Virus record (IMG/VR): IMGVR_UViG_3300047409_000384
Span: 1-48,565 of that record
Reading direction: 5' to 3' (one strand)
Origin: a virus
Length of the DNA stretch: 48,565 nucleotides
The notes under the pieces are model-generated. The model was not told the DNA's origin. It was given only the letters and a program-made list of their open reading frames with translations, and ran no database searches. Shown one piece after another: positions 32,931-39,776 of this stretch (position 1 is the stretch's first letter; each line of letters opens with the position of its first letter). The translations under genes and the position numbers were made by a program.

Positions 32931-33843
32931 CGTCCTCCTGATCCCTCGAAATGAAAAATCGTCTTGACGACGACGCCTTTCGCACGTGCTCGCGCACAAC
33001 GATCTCTTTGAGTGAGACCTTCCATCCACGCACGATCGCGATCTCGGCGTCGCCGATCTTCTCACGGAGTTCGGTTTCGGCCTCAGCCTTTGCAGCCTCG
33101 GCTATCTTTATTTGCTCCATCGCGGCCTCGCGCTGGGCGAGGAGCTCGAGCGCGCGGTTGTCGCCGCGCAAATCGATCTCTTTGCCGGGGACTTGGCGCG
33201 GATAAATGATCTGCATCAGCCGATCGTCGCGCGCGTAGTCGGTTTTCGGCGGACGGCCGGCGGCGACGTCGTCCCAGAATTTCGTGACAGCCTCGCGGAT
33301 GCGCGCCTCGGCGCCAGCGTTGCGCGGCACGTCGTAAAGATGCAGATCGAAGTTCCAGCCGTCGACGACGAGGGCGGCGATCACGCCAAAGTCGGCGTTG
33401 TCGAGCATCATTTCTGTGGCCGTCTGCAACGCGACATGAGTAGGCGGCGTCTCTTCGGTCCAGCTCGACCGGAAGGCGTTCGGCGCGACGGTTTTAGTTT
33501 GTAAAACACCGCGGCGGTTGTTCTCATCGTAGACGTAGAAATCCGGTGTTGCCCCGAGCCTGATTTTTGCATCGCGCAGATACTCGTTCGCCTTGGCGAT
33601 CGCCCACCACGGGCGTTCCTCGCGCACTGCCTCGGCGACGGCGCCTTCGAGCAGCCGGCCGCGGCGCAGCACCTTACTGTCGATGTCGGGCATGGCGACG
33701 CCGGTCTTAGCGGCATAGAGCCCGAGCGCGGTTTCGTATGGGTGCAGGCCGAACAGTGCGGCCACCGTCGAGGCGGTCACGTCGCCCTTGCGCAAGGCCA
33801 GCCACTCCTCGCGTGATGCAAACGTCAAGCGCTCGATCATCAT
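32920..33843 (-). CDS. YqaJ-type exonuclease
   Basis: A 307-residue lambda-Exo-like nuclease (YqaJ family), which would degrade one strand to feed RecT. Visible motifs are GDVTASTVAALFGLHPYETA, GRLLEGAVAEAV, GATPDFYV (Asp101) and LQTKTVAPN, where Gln115-x-Lys117 replaces the usual Glu-x-Lys. A C-terminal helical part (EQIKIAEAAKAEAETELREKI) follows. GGAGG lies upstream of ATG 33843. The stop codon and the last few residues (DGRG) are inside array 4. It is the first gene of the leftward recombination cluster after brnTA. Confidence 0.88.
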   Translation of the reverse strand: MMIERLTFASREEWLALRKGDVTASTVAALFGLHPYETALGLYAAKTGVAMPDIDSKVLRRGRLLEGAVAEAVREERPWWAIAKANEYLRDAKIRLGATPDFYVYDENNRRGVLQTKTVAPNAFRSSWTEETPPTHVALQTATEMMLDNADFGVIAALVVDGWNFDLHLYDVPRNAGAEARIREAVTKFWDDVAAGRPPKTDYARDDRLMQIIYPRQVPGKEIDLRGDNRALELLAQREAAMEQIKIAEAAKAEAETELREKIGDAEIAIVRGWKVSLKEIVVREHVRKASSSRRFFISRDQEDGRG

Positions 33844-33914
33844 GGCGCACGCCTCCGATGCGAGGTCCGTCGCGCGACCTTGACGCCGGCATTTATTGTA
33901 ACTACATAATTGCC

Positions 33915-34196
33915 ATGTTTGAGTGGGACGACCGGAAGGCCGCCAACAATCTGGCCAAGCATGGCGTTCCGTTCGAATACGCGGTGCGCGTGTTCGACGA
34001 TCCGCACTGTCTCGAATCCGACGTCTCGCGCATGCGAGACGAAGAAGCGCGACGGAAGACCGTGGGCCGCATCGGCGGCAAACTGTTCGCGGTGGTGTTC
34101 ACCATGCGCGGCAACATCCGCCGCATCATCTCCGCGCGGCGCACCAACACGAAGGAGGAGCGGCGCCATGCCAATCGTGCGCAAGACCAAAGCTGA
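33915..34196 (+). CDS. brnT: BrnT-like toxin
   Basis: A 93-residue RelE-fold ribonuclease toxin of the BrnT family. Signs are MFEWDDRKAANNLAKHGV, FEYAVRVFDDPH and RIISARRTNTKEERR. It overlaps the antitoxin gene by 29 bases, the normal brnT-brnA order. TTGACG at 33880-33885 with an A+T-rich box near 33903-33910 could be its promoter; the ATG would then lie almost at the transcript start. BrnA is known to repress its own operon. In a prophage such a pair may stabilise the lysogen or block other phages. Confidence 0.87.
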   Translation: MFEWDDRKAANNLAKHGVPFEYAVRVFDDPHCLESDVSRMRDEEARRKTVGRIGGKLFAVVFTMRGNIRRIISARRTNTKEERRHANRAQDQS

Positions 34197-34515
34197 TCTG
34201 AAAGGCTTCCGACTCACGGGTGCGCAGCGTAAGCGGCTCGACACCATGACCGATGCCGAGATCACGGCCGCTGCCAAGTCTGACCCGGACAACCCGCCGA
34301 TCACCGCAGCCGGGTTCAAGCGCATGCGTCTCGGTCGACCGCCGCTGCCCGCCGGAGAACGCAAGAAGAGCGTGACGCTGCGCATCGATCCCGCCGTGGT
34401 CGCCCACTTCCGCAGCCTCGGACCCGGCTGGCAGACAAGGATCGGCGCGGTGCTCTCAAGCCACATCAAACGATCTCGCCTTGCGTCTTCTCGGCCACCA
34501 CGCAAATCGGGTTAA
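34168..34515 (+). CDS. brnA: BrnA-like antitoxin
   Basis: A 115-residue antitoxin. The N-terminal half (LTGAQRKRLDTMTDAEITAAAKSDPDNPP) would wrap the toxin, and the C-terminal half (KSVTLRIDPAVVAHFRSLGPGWQTRI) is a ribbon-helix-helix DNA-binding motif that ends IGAVLSSHI. GGAGGAG at 34153-34160 gives a strong ribosome site, which favours antitoxin excess. Typical of BrnA in length and order. Confidence 0.87.
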   Translation: MPIVRKTKADLKGFRLTGAQRKRLDTMTDAEITAAAKSDPDNPPITAAGFKRMRLGRPPLPAGERKKSVTLRIDPAVVAHFRSLGPGWQTRIGAVLSSHIKRSRLASSRPPRKSG

Positions 34516-34518
34516 TCA

Positions 34519-34794
34519 TCACGACTGCCCCTGCTCGTAGATCACGACCGCACCGTGAGCGACGTAGCCGCCATCACATCGGCGCGGCCCTGAGAACACG
34601 GCGTAGCCGCTGCCGTCGTCCACCTTGTTCATCAGGTCGGTGATCGCCGACTGTACTGCCTCACGGGTGGAGGCGGTGATGCGATAGACCAGGCGGCTGG
34701 GACGGGCCGGATCAGCCTCGTGCTCGATGGATGCGCGGGCGGCGGGCGGCTGTGACAGGTGGGCTACGATGTCGTGGACAGGGTCGGTGGTCAT
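34519..34794 (-). CDS. first gene of the putative leftward (PL) transcript
   Basis: A 91-residue protein of unknown function (SRLVYRITASTREAVQSAITDLMNKVDDG). The start ATG 34794 has GGGAG 6 bases upstream; a longer in-frame start at 34821 would fall inside the promoter/operator. It stands directly behind the proposed leftward promoter and 3 bases from the convergent brnA stop. By place it corresponds to an early-left gene, but no antiterminator feature is seen. Confidence 0.7.
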   Translation of the reverse strand: MTTDPVHDIVAHLSQPPAARASIEHEADPARPSRLVYRITASTREAVQSAITDLMNKVDDGSGYAVFSGPRRCDGGYVAHGAVVIYEQGQS

Positions 34795-34819
34795 TGCGAG
34801 CTCCCGAATGGACGGGAGC

Positions 34820-34847
34820 ACACTACCTAAAACTGGGTACGCGTCAA
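34820..34847 (-). promoter_or_regulatory. leftward early promoter PL with operator in spacer
   Basis: On the minus strand TTGACG (34847-34842) is followed after 16 bases by TAGTGT (34825-34820). The spacer contains TACCCAGTTTTAGG, part of an operator. The layout is almost identical to the rightward promoter at 37889-37916 (same -35, same spacing, same operator position). Confidence 0.65.
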
Positions 34848-34861
34848 CCTAAAAATGGGTT
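34824..34861. promoter_or_regulatory. two repressor operators OL
   Basis: TACCTAAAACTGGGTA at 34824-34839 and AACCTAAAAATGGGTT at 34846-34861 (22 bp apart, two helical turns). The reverse complement of the OR site at 37898-37913, TACCTAATTTTGGGTA, matches the first in 13 of 16 bases. They are probably bound by the CI-like repressor. Confidence 0.7.
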
Positions 34862-34952
34862 AATAATGACCAGGGACGGTTTTGGGTGGATAGAAGATGA
34901 CGTGGAAAGCTTTTTTGGCGGGCACGAGGCGAGGCGCCGGGCCAGCGGCGCT

Positions 34953-34977
34953 GCCGGGAGGGTAGGCACCTCCCGGC
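34953..34977 (+). other. strong hairpin in the gap 34822-35071
   Basis: GCCGGGAGG (34953-34961) pairs with CCTCCCGGC (34969-34977), and the stem extends outward with a one-base bulge. No T-run follows, so it is not a standard terminator. A short frame 34866-34994 crosses it and is not believed. Otherwise the gap shows only a broken peptide frame near 34992. Confidence 0.5.
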
Positions 34978-35071
34978 GCGATGAGCGGCCGTGACGATTA
35001 GGAAAACCAAGACTGGCTGGCAGATCGAAGTCTAGATCAAATCCCAGCCGAAGTTCAAGACGAGTACACCG

Positions 35072-35269
35072 ATGATGATCATGGTCAGAGCGGAATTCGA
35101 TTCCGAAAGCCAATCATGGTGGGCTGCGGCCGATATTGACGAAAAGCACGCATTGGCAACGGGGGCGGACACATTCGCAGAACTTCTGGATCGTATTCCA
35201 GTCGTTCTGCGAGACCTCCTGGTCGACGCTTACCCTGAATATTGGGGTTGTCCCGCGGAAAAAAGGTGA
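35072..35269 (+). CDS. DUF1902/HicB-like small protein
   Basis: A 65-residue protein with MVRAEFDSESQSWWAAADI and LATGADTFAELLDRIPVVLRDLL, the pattern of DUF1902/HicB-type partial RNase H-fold antitoxins. No HicA-like toxin stands beside it, so it is an orphan. ATGs at 35075 and 35081 are alternatives. It opens the accessory stretch after the leftward promoter. Confidence 0.7.
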   Translation: MMIMVRAEFDSESQSWWAAADIDEKHALATGADTFAELLDRIPVVLRDLLVDAYPEYWGCPAEKR

Positions 35270-35297
35270 GCTACAATGGGGTAGCAAGAGGATAGAC

Positions 35298-35549
35298 ATG
35301 CAACTGACGCGCGAGCAAGTAGACCGCAATTATGAGGCGTTTATGGCGATGCTTCCTAGCATTCTTCCGCTTCATGAAGGCAAGTATGCCCTCATGAAGG
35401 ATGGTGCTGCGGTGGGATTCTATTCGACGCTCGACGATGCCTATATGACGGCCAATCAGTTTTACAAAGATCAACCCTTCTCAGTTCAGAGGGTGACTGA
35501 CACCCCCGTTGATCTTGGCTTCTTTTCGCATGCCGTCATTAGCAGGTAA
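35298..35549 (+). CDS. DUF5678-like small protein paired with retropepsin
   Basis: An 83-residue protein with LPLHEGKYALMKDGAAVGFYSTLDDAY and FSVQRVTDTPVDLGFFSHAV. Small proteins of this kind (DUF5678-like) are often next to retropepsin-like genes in bacteria. The start ATG 35298 follows AAGAGGA. It overlaps the next gene by 20 bases, so the pair is translationally coupled. The role is unknown; substrate, inhibitor or sensor of the protease are possible. Confidence 0.72.
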   Translation: MQLTREQVDRNYEAFMAMLPSILPLHEGKYALMKDGAAVGFYSTLDDAYMTANQFYKDQPFSVQRVTDTPVDLGFFSHAVISR

Positions 35550-35985
35550 TTATAATCCGGCAGTAGGCGTAATCCTTCAGGTTGCGATCTTTGATCCTGC
35601 CCAAGTCGCCGCTATTGGCACCCAGCAGGCTGCACAGAATGCAAATCTTACATTGTTCGCGGCGCTCCTAGATACCGGAGCGTCGGTGACATGCATTTCG
35701 AATAACGTTGTGCAGAAACTCGGATTGCAGCCAAGCGGAAAAACCCGCATGAGCGGTTCGACCGGGACCAGCACAGTCGATCAATTTACATTTGGCGTTG
35801 GCTTTGTTTTTGGCGCTCAGCAAAGCCCAACCGGCGCTTTCAGTGGGCACCTACACCTGCACATGGTGCAAGGATGCGAGTTCACGCATCATGGATTCGG
35901 ATTTGACGTTCTTGTAGGCCGTGACATTCTCTGCAAGGGCGTCTTCTCAATGTCCTTCGATGGGCACTTCATATTGTCCCTATAG
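35530..35985 (+). CDS. retropepsin-like aspartic protease
   Basis: A 151-residue protein with the catalytic motif LLDTGASVTCIS (Asp48-Thr-Gly-Ala) and, near the end, the second hallmark VLVGRDILCKGVFSMSFDG, in which the hydrophobic-Gly pair lies before the last strands. This is the clan AA fold of retroviral proteases, active as a dimer. The ATG 35530 is preferred over TTG 35509. It is coupled to the small protein before it and followed by membrane protein genes within 5 bases. The target is not known. Confidence 0.82.
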   Translation: MPSLAGNYNPAVGVILQVAIFDPAQVAAIGTQQAAQNANLTLFAALLDTGASVTCISNNVVQKLGLQPSGKTRMSGSTGTSTVDQFTFGVGFVFGAQQSPTGAFSGHLHLHMVQGCEFTHHGFGFDVLVGRDILCKGVFSMSFDGHFILSL

Positions 35986-35990
35986 AAACA

Positions 35991-36530
35991 ATGCTGACAC
36001 CCGAATCGCTACGATCTGTAAAAGTCAATCTTGACGTCGCAAAAGAGGCGTTGGCGCAAGCCGAAAAACGCCTCGGTGACGCGCTTGAAGCAAAGAAGAC
36101 GATCGAACAAAAAGCAACGGTTCTATTTGGTGCCTATGTAACGATATCTCTGGCCTTATTTGGCTTTGGTGGCGCCCTGGCGAAGGATGTCGGATCAAAA
36201 ACGTGGCCGGTGTTCGTCGCCGGCATGTGTTTTGTAATAGGGGCTGCTGCTTTTGCTCATGTCTTCTGGGGGCGAGAGTATGGCGATCTAGGAAGCCAAC
36301 CATCCATGTGGCTTCAACCAGGTCGCATCGATGGAAATAACGATGAATTTGCGAGAATGATCGCGTATGTGGCTTATTATCACGACAAGCGGATTCGGCT
36401 AAGTTATGACAGCAATACAGTCAAAAGCCGCTCAGTACACTGTGGGCTGATTGCAGGTATCGTCGGAGCTCTGGCGCTATTTGCAGCCATGGTATTCATC
36501 TTTTACGGATTCTTGACCAGCCATCCTTGA
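35991..36530 (+). CDS. three-TM membrane protein A of the accessory cassette
   Basis: A 179-residue protein with an N-terminal coiled coil (AKEALAQAEKRLGDALEAKK), a hairpin of two TM helices (about 46-64 and 72-92), a soluble segment of about 55 residues, and a final TM helix (about 152-173). The same topology is found in the next gene. Such coiled-coil/two-TM proteins resemble SLATT or Pycsar-type membrane effectors, but no direct motif proves it. Confidence 0.66.
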   Translation: MLTPESLRSVKVNLDVAKEALAQAEKRLGDALEAKKTIEQKATVLFGAYVTISLALFGFGGALAKDVGSKTWPVFVAGMCFVIGAAAFAHVFWGREYGDLGSQPSMWLQPGRIDGNNDEFARMIAYVAYYHDKRIRLSYDSNTVKSRSVHCGLIAGIVGALALFAAMVFIFYGFLTSHP

Positions 36531-36578
36531 TGCTCGTCCCAAGATCGTCAGCCGGCCCGAAAGGAAAGGTTGAATAAA

Positions 36579-37091
36579 ATGGAACCTCAAAAGCTTCCTG
36601 ATTTCTCCGACTTGCCGGCCGGTGCCACCGACGAAGTGTTGCGGCTTGGCGAAGCAACTCTTGCCGGAACTGTGCAACTCGCTGTTGCCGCCGACCAGCG
36701 GGCCACTGCCATGGCTGGCATCTTCGGCGCGGGATTTGTCGCCCTACTGGCAGTTGCGGCGGCGGTCGCCACGAACGAGCGGTACATGGCATCGTTGCTC
36801 TCTGCTGCGCTCACTACGGCGGCCGGGTTATTTATGGCGGCGGTCTTCAGCGCCTGGGCAGCTCGGCCCAACGATTTCTTTGTCGGCGGCTATGAACCGC
36901 GCAAGATCATGAAATCGGCTGGCAATGTCGTGTGGATGAAACGCTACGCCTGCGAGGACGTCCAGAAGCGTATCGATGCCAATCGGAGCTCACTTGAAAA
37001 CGGAGCGAAATTCGTACGTGCCGGCGCGGTCATCGCCCTCTTGTCGCCGGTCCTGGGAACCATTGTCTTCTGGCTCAACCGCCCTTCTTGA
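36579..37091 (+). CDS. three-TM membrane protein B of the accessory cassette
   Basis: A 170-residue protein: helical N-terminus (DEVLRLGEATLAGTVQLAV), TM helices about 45-67 and 73-93, a soluble segment with FFVGGYEPRKIMKSAGNVV, and a TM helix at the end (about 147-166). Topology equals that of the preceding gene, though sequence likeness is low. ATG 36579 has AAGGAAAGG upstream. The cassette 35298-37091 is likely one transcript. Confidence 0.66.
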   Translation: MEPQKLPDFSDLPAGATDEVLRLGEATLAGTVQLAVAADQRATAMAGIFGAGFVALLAVAAAVATNERYMASLLSAALTTAAGLFMAAVFSAWAARPNDFFVGGYEPRKIMKSAGNVVWMKRYACEDVQKRIDANRSSLENGAKFVRAGAVIALLSPVLGTIVFWLNRPS

Positions 37092-37197
37092 ATGGCGTGC
37101 TTGGGTCGGGCCGGGGCGGCGGCTCCGGGGCTGACGGCGAAGGCGGTGGTGCCGGCGGCTGCGGCGGTGACGTCGGCTTTTTGGGTTCGTCGGTCAT
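37075..37197 (-). CDS. 40-residue Pro-rich peptide after the repressor
   Basis: A short frame starting MTDEPKKPTSPPQPP and ending FKKGG, 10 bases downstream of the repressor stop and overlapping the end of the convergent membrane protein gene by 17 bases. It is probably disordered. A similar Pro-rich peptide is encoded at 47720. No function can be given. Confidence 0.45.
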   Translation of the reverse strand: MTDEPKKPTSPPQPPAPPPSPSAPEPPPRPDPSTPFKKGG

Positions 37198-37207
37198 TTT
37201 TTGCCGG

Positions 37208-37837
37208 TCACAGATCGAGCACCGCGCGGCGGACGCGGCCGATGACCTCTACATCGTGCTTTCCCTTGATATAAAACGGCCTATGGCTGCCATTCCACGA
37301 ATGGGGCGCAAACTGCGGAGGATCGGGACGCCACAGCTTAAATGTGGTTTCCCCGCGACACATGAATACATAGGCTTTATCGGGTACCAAGACGCGGTCA
37401 GCGCGATTGACGACAATGATCGAGCCGTCCGGCACTAGCCTATCCATCGAATCGCCCTCGACCCGCAGGGCAAAAAAATCCCCCGATCCCAAGTCCGCGA
37501 AAGCCAGCAGTGGCACATCTTCAACGGGTATCTGCGACTGACGATCCACCAGCCGTCCTGCCGTGACCGACGAAATCAAAGGGACTTGAGCAATGCTGGG
37601 AGGTTTCGGCGCGACGTGAGCCGGTCCATCTTCCCAGAGTAGCCACTCTCCAGTGGTATTTAATGCTTGCGCCAATTCCCCCAGCATTCGGGGCCGCGCT
37701 ACAAGGCCACTTTCTATGTTGGCGATTCCCTGCTGCTTCATACCTACCCGGACAGCCAAAATGGTCTGGCTGATTCCTAATGCCTCCCGCTTTTGCGTAA
37801 CCCTTGCCCCAAATGCTTTTTTATTGACCGCCTTCAT
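37208..37837 (-). CDS. CI-like repressor with LexA-type self-cleavage domain
   Basis: A 209-residue repressor that would keep the prophage silent. The N-terminal XRE-type HTH spans about 8-65 (ARVTQKREALGISQTILAVR, MKQQGIANIESG). The C-terminal S24 domain has a cleavage site Ala93-Gly94 (SVTAGR), Ser130 (VEGDSMD) and Lys167 (ETTFKLW), so RecA-stimulated autocleavage after DNA damage is expected. The start at 37837 is preferred; an in-frame ATG at 37870 would place an operator inside the gene. It is divergent from the Cro-like gene. Confidence 0.92.
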   Translation of the reverse strand: MKAVNKKAFGARVTQKREALGISQTILAVRVGMKQQGIANIESGLVARPRMLGELAQALNTTGEWLLWEDGPAHVAPKPPSIAQVPLISSVTAGRLVDRQSQIPVEDVPLLAFADLGSGDFFALRVEGDSMDRLVPDGSIIVVNRADRVLVPDKAYVFMCRGETTFKLWRPDPPQFAPHSWNGSHRPFYIKGKHDVEVIGRVRRAVLDL

Positions 37838-37845
37838 GGCGGGAA

Positions 37846-37914
37846 GGCTACCCAAAATTTTGTAGCCCATCCCTAACAGAGTTATAGGTTGACGAATACC
37901 CAAAATTAGGTATT
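37846..37914. promoter_or_regulatory. repressor operators OR
   Basis: Two related sites lie between the repressor and the Cro-like gene. TACCCAAAATTTTGTA (37849-37864) lies within the arms GGCTAC/GTAGCC at 37846-37867. TACCCAAAATTAGGTA (37898-37913) lies within the arms AATACC/GGTATT. They agree in 14 of 16 bases, with centres 49 bp apart. Related copies stand at 34.8 kb. Confidence 0.75.
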
Positions 37915-37916
37915 TT
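37889..37916 (+). promoter_or_regulatory. rightward early promoter PR
   Basis: TTGACG (37889-37894), 16 bases, TATTTT (37911-37916). The operator fills the spacer. Transcription would begin at about 37923, which is the ATG of the Cro-like gene, so that message may be leaderless. Confidence 0.65.
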
Positions 37917-37922
37917 TGCTGC

Positions 37923-38147
37923 ATGTCGGTAGCAGCATTGGAACTCGCCTGTGTGCGTGTCGGTGGGCAAAAGCCACTAGCCGACCTCATTGGGACCACT
38001 CAGGGACAGGTTTGGTATTGGCTAAAGCGCTCAAAGCGCGGCGTTCCGGCCGAATTTGTACTGCCGATCGAGCGCGTCACCGGAGTATCGCGCCACGATC
38101 TGCGCCCCGACTTGTATCCAGCTTCTGAGTCAGAGGCGGTTACATGA
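37923..38147 (+). CDS. Cro/YdaS-like HTH regulator
   Basis: A 74-residue DNA-binding protein with QKPLADLIGTTQGQVWYWLKRS and VPAEFVLPIERVTGVSRHDLRPDLYP, the pattern of YdaS/Cro-type regulators. It is the first rightward early gene and probably represses CI synthesis. No ribosome site is visible before the ATG, in line with a leaderless start. Confidence 0.85.
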   Translation: MSVAALELACVRVGGQKPLADLIGTTQGQVWYWLKRSKRGVPAEFVLPIERVTGVSRHDLRPDLYPASESEAVT

Positions 38148-38166
38148 TCGCCTTTCGCTACTAATG

Positions 38167-38210
38167 CCTGACCTTGCAGGTGCGACGGCAATCGCGCCGG
38201 CAAGATCAGG
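38167..38210 (+). terminator. long hairpin after the Cro-like gene
   Basis: CCTGACCTTGC (38167-38177) pairs with GCAAGATCAGG (38200-38210) with one G-T pair; the 22-base loop is GC-rich. It lies 20 bases past the cro-like stop, where lambda has tR1. There is no T-run, so attenuation may need Rho or other factors. Confidence 0.4.
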
Positions 38211-38339
38211 GTGACTACCAAACGTTCTCGCTACCGACCTGAAACTAAGCGTCCTTTTGCTCGATCCTCCTCGTCCATGCCCAGTAACCTGGACGAAGGA
38301 ATTGTTTCGGTGCTGTCAAAAAATGCCAGAGATAGGAAC

Positions 38340-38702
38340 ATGAGTGTTGCCGTCGCCTCGGCCAGAAACGCAGCGCAAGCGCTGGTCGATACCGAGGAAC
38401 GAAAAACCCGTTCCCGCATGCTCGCCTACAAATCTGTAGCAGGCAAAGTCGGGCGTTCCGCGACGTGGCTGCGCAATCTGCTGGCGGGCGGGTTGAGCCG
38501 GGTAGATGGTGAAATCAAGCGGCGCTTGGATGCGCTGCTGGTACGCGAAATCGAGGCCGAGATTGCGCGACTTACCCACGAACTGGAAATGGCGAAGAGA
38601 TGCGGCGATCACCCTGCTGCGCTCAATGTTAGCGAGATTGAGACGCATCTTTCGAAGGTAAGGATGTTGTTGACGGGAGCAGCGCCGCAAAAAAATCCTT
38701 AG
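38340..38702 (+). CDS. early protein with HTH-like segment
   Basis: A 120-residue protein. MLAYKSVAGKVGRSATWLRNLLAGG is an HTH-like segment, and a helical C-terminus follows (EIEAEIARLTHELEMAKRCG). It occupies the place of CII-type regulators, but likeness to CII is not evident. In-frame starts at GTG 38211 and ATG 38277 exist; ATG 38340 follows ATAGGAAC and is the shortest version that keeps the folded part. Its stop overlaps the ribosome site of the next gene. Confidence 0.6.
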   Translation: MSVAVASARNAAQALVDTEERKTRSRMLAYKSVAGKVGRSATWLRNLLAGGLSRVDGEIKRRLDALLVREIEAEIARLTHELEMAKRCGDHPAALNVSEIETHLSKVRMLLTGAAPQKNP

Positions 38703-38713
38703 GAGGCGAAGCC

Positions 38714-39301
38714 GTGAATGGCACGCTGGTCCGCTACGATGCGATGTGCCGCGCAATCGCCGAGGCGCACGCCGTCGATGAGGTCAAGGACATACACGAC
38801 AAAGCTGTCGCGCTCGAAGCCTATGCGCGTCAAGCGCAGAACACGGATGCCGAACGCGAAGCGACCGAAATTAGGCTGCGTGCCGAGCGCAAGGTGGGGC
38901 AATTGCTAGCGGAGCAAATAAAGCAGGGTGGTGATACCCGGCGTTCAAAGTCGAGCGAGCCGACTTTGAAAGACCTTGGCATTTCCAAGGATCAATCCTC
39001 GAAGTGGCAGAAGATCGGTGCCATGTCAGATGAAGATTTCGACTTGGCGATCGGCACCAAGACATCAAAACCATCGACGAACGGCATCCTTAGGGGTGCC
39101 ACTCCTCCGTCGGAAAAGTTATTTGTTTCAGCGGACGCGCTTTGGCTTTGGGGTCGATTGCGCGATTTCACCACCGAGGAATGGCTGGCCAAGTCGCCGA
39201 ACGATGTCATGTCCACGATGACTCCCGAAATGAAAGACGACGTCCATCGGTTCGCACCGCGCTTTGCAAAATGGCTCAAGCGAATAGGGGAAATATCGTG
39301 A
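38714..39301 (+). CDS. early protein co-occurring with MT-A70 methylases
   Basis: A 195-residue protein starting at GTG 38714 after AGGAGG (38701-38706). AVDEVKDIHDKAVALEAYARQAQN and AEIRLRAERKVGQLLAE-like helices are followed by TLKDLGISKDQSSKWQKIGA, an HTH-like segment. This family is widespread in phages and plasmids, often beside MT-A70 methyltransferases, as here (2 kb downstream). Binding to DNA is likely; the biological role is unknown. Confidence 0.7.
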   Translation: MNGTLVRYDAMCRAIAEAHAVDEVKDIHDKAVALEAYARQAQNTDAEREATEIRLRAERKVGQLLAEQIKQGGDTRRSKSSEPTLKDLGISKDQSSKWQKIGAMSDEDFDLAIGTKTSKPSTNGILRGATPPSEKLFVSADALWLWGRLRDFTTEEWLAKSPNDVMSTMTPEMKDDVHRFAPRFAKWLKRIGEIS

Positions 39302-39741
39302 CGCACGAAGAAAGTCAGTTGGCGGAGATCGTCGCGCGCATCATCGATATCAGACGGACGCATGTTCGGATCGTTCCATCCTGGATCGCCACTGAAGCTT
39401 TGAAAGAAATCGATCCAGCTAACCGCTCGCATCCGCTAGTCAGGGCTGGTTGTCATTTACAATTGCGCCAGATCGCTCGCGCGCAATGTCGCAACCTTTT
39501 CGAGGACGGCGACACGATCGATGATGGCGAGCCTGAATTCACTGGCTTCAAAGAACTTCAATGGCGTTACCCGGCAGCGCATTCAAAGGGGAAACCTGAA
39601 CCCGAATATGTGCTGCTCGATCAGTTGAGCCGCGCCGATGTCATTTACAACGTCCGGCGGCTGCGGCGCGAGGGACAAGCCAAGCTGAAGCATGCCGACG
39701 CGCTCGAAGCATGGGATTTGGCGAGGCGTGGTGCTGCGTAG
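39298..39741 (+). CDS. early protein, unknown
   Basis: A 147-residue protein starting with GTG 39298, overlapping the preceding stop (GTGA). It contains VPSWIATEALKEIDPAN, HPLVRAGCHLQLRQIARAQCRNLF and a conserved-looking YVLLDQLSRADVIYNVRRLRREGQAK. Translational coupling shows it works with the protein before it. No family was recognised. Confidence 0.62.
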   Translation: MTHEESQLAEIVARIIDIRRTHVRIVPSWIATEALKEIDPANRSHPLVRAGCHLQLRQIARAQCRNLFEDGDTIDDGEPEFTGFKELQWRYPAAHSKGKPEPEYVLLDQLSRADVIYNVRRLRREGQAKLKHADALEAWDLARRGAA

Positions 39742-39776
39742 TGAGAGACAGCAACCAAAAACGATGAGGCATCAAA

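Noticed and set aside
30181-32967. Long open frames on both strands across the GCCNN arrays (Arg/Gly/Lys-rich or Pro/Ala/Cys-rich peptides)
   Set aside because: With a 5-bp period all frames read the same 5-residue cycle and nearly lack stops, so the open frames follow from the repeat itself. They have no ribosome sites of their own.
34866-34994. 42-residue ORF after OL
   Set aside because: It runs through a strong GC hairpin and has no ribosome site.
34992-35036. Short frame beginning VTIRKTKTGWQIEV
   Set aside because: Only 14 codons before a stop; perhaps a remnant, but nothing can be supported.
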